From Paludibacter sp. (GTDB lineage Bacteria; Bacteroidota; Bacteroidia; Bacteroidales; Paludibacteraceae), in contig JANJVQ010000031.1 of NCBI GenBank assembly GCA_024710005.1, positions 16,950-80,949 of the forward strand: a stretch of 64,000 nt of DNA. The letters are read 5' to 3'. The notes under the pieces were generated by a model that was not told where the DNA came from, searched no databases, and saw only the letters and a program-made list of their open reading frames with translations. Made by a program: the position numbers and the translations under genes. Each line of letters starts with the position of its first letter. Position 1 is the stretch's first letter. Of this stretch, positions 63,401 to 64,000 are shown in pieces.

Positions 63401-63706
63401 GGTAACATTTACAACTCCTGTTGTTCCTGCATCTCTCAACATCGTTTTATAGCCGATGTATGAAAACACCAATACCGATTTACTATCCGGAACCTCTAAT
63501 GTATACGCTCCGTTAAAATCTGTGATTGTCCCAGTTTTGGAGCCACTAACGGTAATGTTCACGCCAATCAGAGGCTCGTTGTTCGAATCGGTGACCTTGC
63601 CGCTTACCTTAACCTGAGCTTCCAACACGGCTAAACTTGTAAAGATTACTACAAGCACCAACATCCATTTACTGATCCATTGTGGCTTGTCTGTGTTTTT
63701 TTTCAT
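60464..63706 (-). CDS. SusC/RagA TonB-dependent transporter (PUL 2)
   Basis: This 1080-aa protein has a signal peptide (WMLVLVVIFTSLAVLEAQ) and a carboxypeptidase-regulatory-like domain (about 32-110, VKVSGKVTDSNNEPLIGVNI). The Plug domain (about 115-235) contains LLGKLAGVQILNTNPEAGEAP and VLKDAASAALYGSRAAGGVI, and a beta-barrel ends FTVGVDIVF. It has no STN domain and no ECF/FecR partner nearby, in contrast to the first SusC. Regulation is instead suggested by two palindromic operators at its promoter. It is predicted to import uronan oligosaccharides. Confidence 0.97.
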   Translation of the reverse strand: MKKNTDKPQWISKWMLVLVVIFTSLAVLEAQVKVSGKVTDSNNEPLIGVNITVSGSKTGTITDFNGAYTLEVPDSKSVLVFSYIGYKTMLRDAGTTGVVNVTLIEDALQIEDVVVVAYGTQKKSHLTGAIASLKAEKLDEIPVTRVDQALLGKLAGVQILNTNPEAGEAPQIRVRGMGSISAASEPLVVIDGFPISGGLSMVSMNDVESIEVLKDAASAALYGSRAAGGVIMVTTKSGNIKKPKYTFKMYTGVRTALKLPEIHTTESYLGMLYDEAAKRMIDPAINGVAAETMAFNRATDHERATLLLQRYFVDQPTDWLQEGLRAFGSNQSYQLSASGGDKNIRYYISGSYVGEEGIMKNSSYDKYNFRAKADIKLSNKVTLGVNLSPAFSRQERPGTDLTDYIRFPSWIPIRHNEATAALTGKVAGDYAQPADFNGISISGEGLNGEIWHLSGVNPFSSSNNNPVSIRERTSIFTDEYKLQANTYLTIDFTPNLQFKTSNGVYFAFKEYNKKEQTSANKQGNPNMLTRQLTMRRHLVNENTLTYKNNWGGHEIEGLVGFTAEKEFNSYNAIVGTNFPDENILSFNMASQLILNSPSISGTTSYYDSKALASFISRVNYAYLGKYLFSVSARADGSSLFASGRKWVSYPAGSIGWRPSEEDFMKDLDWLSNLKARVSYGINGNNAITQYAYMNLINTNNYVLGAGTGSLVQGMASNDAALGNPDITWEKLGELNVGLDLGFFNSKVNLSVEHYSSNTIQMLLQQPAMYITGHQTYWNNIGLVNNKGWEFELTTTNITRRNFTWKTTANLSTNKNTLLDYGDKDNEDHFGERNEVYRSIVGQPAIQFYGYKSDGVWTSYEEVAAAKAVTDGEGNPFTYTRYAPTVGGLKVKNTNEDNRIDADDRTVLGDPFPDFTWGITNNFTWKSFDLSFLFQGVQGIKVVNGNINYNEQLRYNKAYTNNRYVSPMFPGDGNTVYSTTTSGGDLMLTDYAIEDASYASLRDFTLGYRLPESFVKKIKISDVRAYFSAQNMIYIMAADYRGINPEARRTSGTYDNPLIEGYQRGAFPLNRTFTVGVDIVF

Positions 63707-63747
63707 GAAATTACTTTTTTAATGTTTAAAAATAAATAATCGCAATA

Positions 63748-63759
63748 TTGGTATACCAA
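63748..63759. promoter_or_regulatory. operator A of SusC operon (TTGGTATACCAA)
   Basis: This exact palindrome in the 5' leader has the same core as operator A of the 901-aa PL6 gene and the distal site at 51413. Confidence 0.85.
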
Positions 63760-63762
63760 TTT

Positions 63763-63774
63763 TTGGTCGACCAA
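63763..63774. promoter_or_regulatory. operator B of SusC operon (TTGGTCGACCAA)
   Basis: This exact palindrome lies 15 bp centre-to-centre from operator A and overlaps the -7 element by 3 bp, as at the PL6 promoter. Confidence 0.85.
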
Positions 63775-63802
63775 AATTATGCATACTTTTTTTAATTGCA
63801 AA
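63772..63802 (-). promoter_or_regulatory. promoter of the SusC operon (PUL 2)
   Basis: On the minus strand TTTG (63802-63799), a 19-bp spacer and TAATTTTG (63779-63772) match the consensus. The start point falls between the two operators, fitting repression by steric block. Confidence 0.8.
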
Positions 63803-63864
63803 ATAAATTTCATCTTTTATGCTGATTTATGTTATTAAACATATTTTAAAACAGGGTTAAACAA

Positions 63865-63903
63865 AAAGAGGCTGTCTCAAAATAAAATTGAGTCAGCCTC
63901 TTT
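63865..63903. terminator. bidirectional-type hairpin upstream of PUL 2
   Basis: AAAGAGGCTGTCTCAA and TTGAGTCAGCCTCTTT pair with one mismatch around AATAAAA, with T-rich flanks on both strands. It probably terminates transcription arriving from beyond the window. The GGCTGTCTCAA arm also resembles some insertion-sequence ends, but no transposase is visible. I see nothing else in 63904-64000. Confidence 0.6.
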
Positions 63904-64000
63904 CCTTTCAAATAGAAAAAGTTGTTTTTTCAAGATATTTCTATCTGTTCAAATCTCAGGAAGTGATTTTAAGTGTTTTTTTGGTTTTTAGATCAAAAAA

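Noticed and set aside
63865..63903. Insertion-sequence terminal repeat (GGCTGTCTCAA)
   Set aside because: No transposase, second end or target duplication is visible within the window; a terminator explains it more simply.

Overview
The window looks like the chromosome of a free-living or sediment/gut-type Bacteroidales bacterium. The support is: paired SusC/SusD outer-membrane systems, many secreted proteins ending in type IX secretion (T9SS) sorting domains, promoters of the Bacteroidetes type (TTTG at -33, TAnnTTTG at -7), a cytochrome bd oxidase with a DUF4492 partner, and rubrerythrin, which together suggest an anaerobe or microaerophile. The genus cannot be named from the sequence alone.

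Region 1 (1-17024, all minus strand) is a polysaccharide-utilisation locus (PUL 1) under ECF-sigma/anti-sigma control. In transcription order it carries an ECF sigma factor, a FecR anti-sigma factor, SusC with an N-terminal STN signalling domain, SusD, a DUF1735/discoidin lipoprotein, an endonuclease/exonuclease/phosphatase-fold lipoprotein, two paralogous T9SS-tagged proteins, a metallophosphoesterase carrying a third copy of that same domain, a GH109-type glycosidase and a GH36 alpha-galactosidase cut by the window edge. The mix of phosphoesterases with alpha-GalNAc/alpha-Gal glycosidases points to a phosphorylated or phosphodiester-linked glycan or glycolipid.

Region 2 (17054-30033) is mostly housekeeping: RlmI, a DEDDy 3'-5' exonuclease, DUF5063 and DUF2007 proteins, FolK, an ABC-F ATPase, rubrerythrin, MnmD, ribosomal protein S15, HisS, CydAB and DUF4492. 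Between rpsO and hisS sits a compact three-gene accessory cassette with overlapping stop/start codons. It ends in a DUF3990 ADP-ribosyltransferase-like protein preceded by a DUF3791 protein, and looks like a toxin-antitoxin-type module. Several palindromic and 7-bp dispersed repeats lie in this region.

Region 3 (30186-63706, all minus strand) is a roughly 34-kb polyuronate PUL (PUL 2), most likely for alginate or a related, probably O-acetylated, uronan. It contains SusC, SusD, a small lipoprotein, three architecturally different PL6 enzymes, PL17, a PL38/PF05426-type lyase, GH88, a beta-helix protein, a jelly-roll putative lyase, two carbohydrate esterases, a sialate-O-acetylesterase-like/metallo-beta-lactamase fusion, a modular non-catalytic T9SS protein, KdgF, an MFS uronate transporter and an SDR (DEH reductase candidate). 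Three promoters control it: before SusC, before the 901-aa PL6 and before PL17. Each is flanked by TTGGTATACCAA / TTGGTCGACCAA / TTGGTTGACCAA palindromes in a nearly fixed geometry, implying one trans-acting repressor encoded outside the window. A strong terminator follows the last gene.

The strongest candidates for something new are the three-gene DUF3791/DUF3990 cassette, the shared operator architecture of PUL 2, an eight-unit 23-bp tandem repeat whose dyad arms co-vary, the esterase-MBL fusion, and the phosphoesterase-rich PUL 1.
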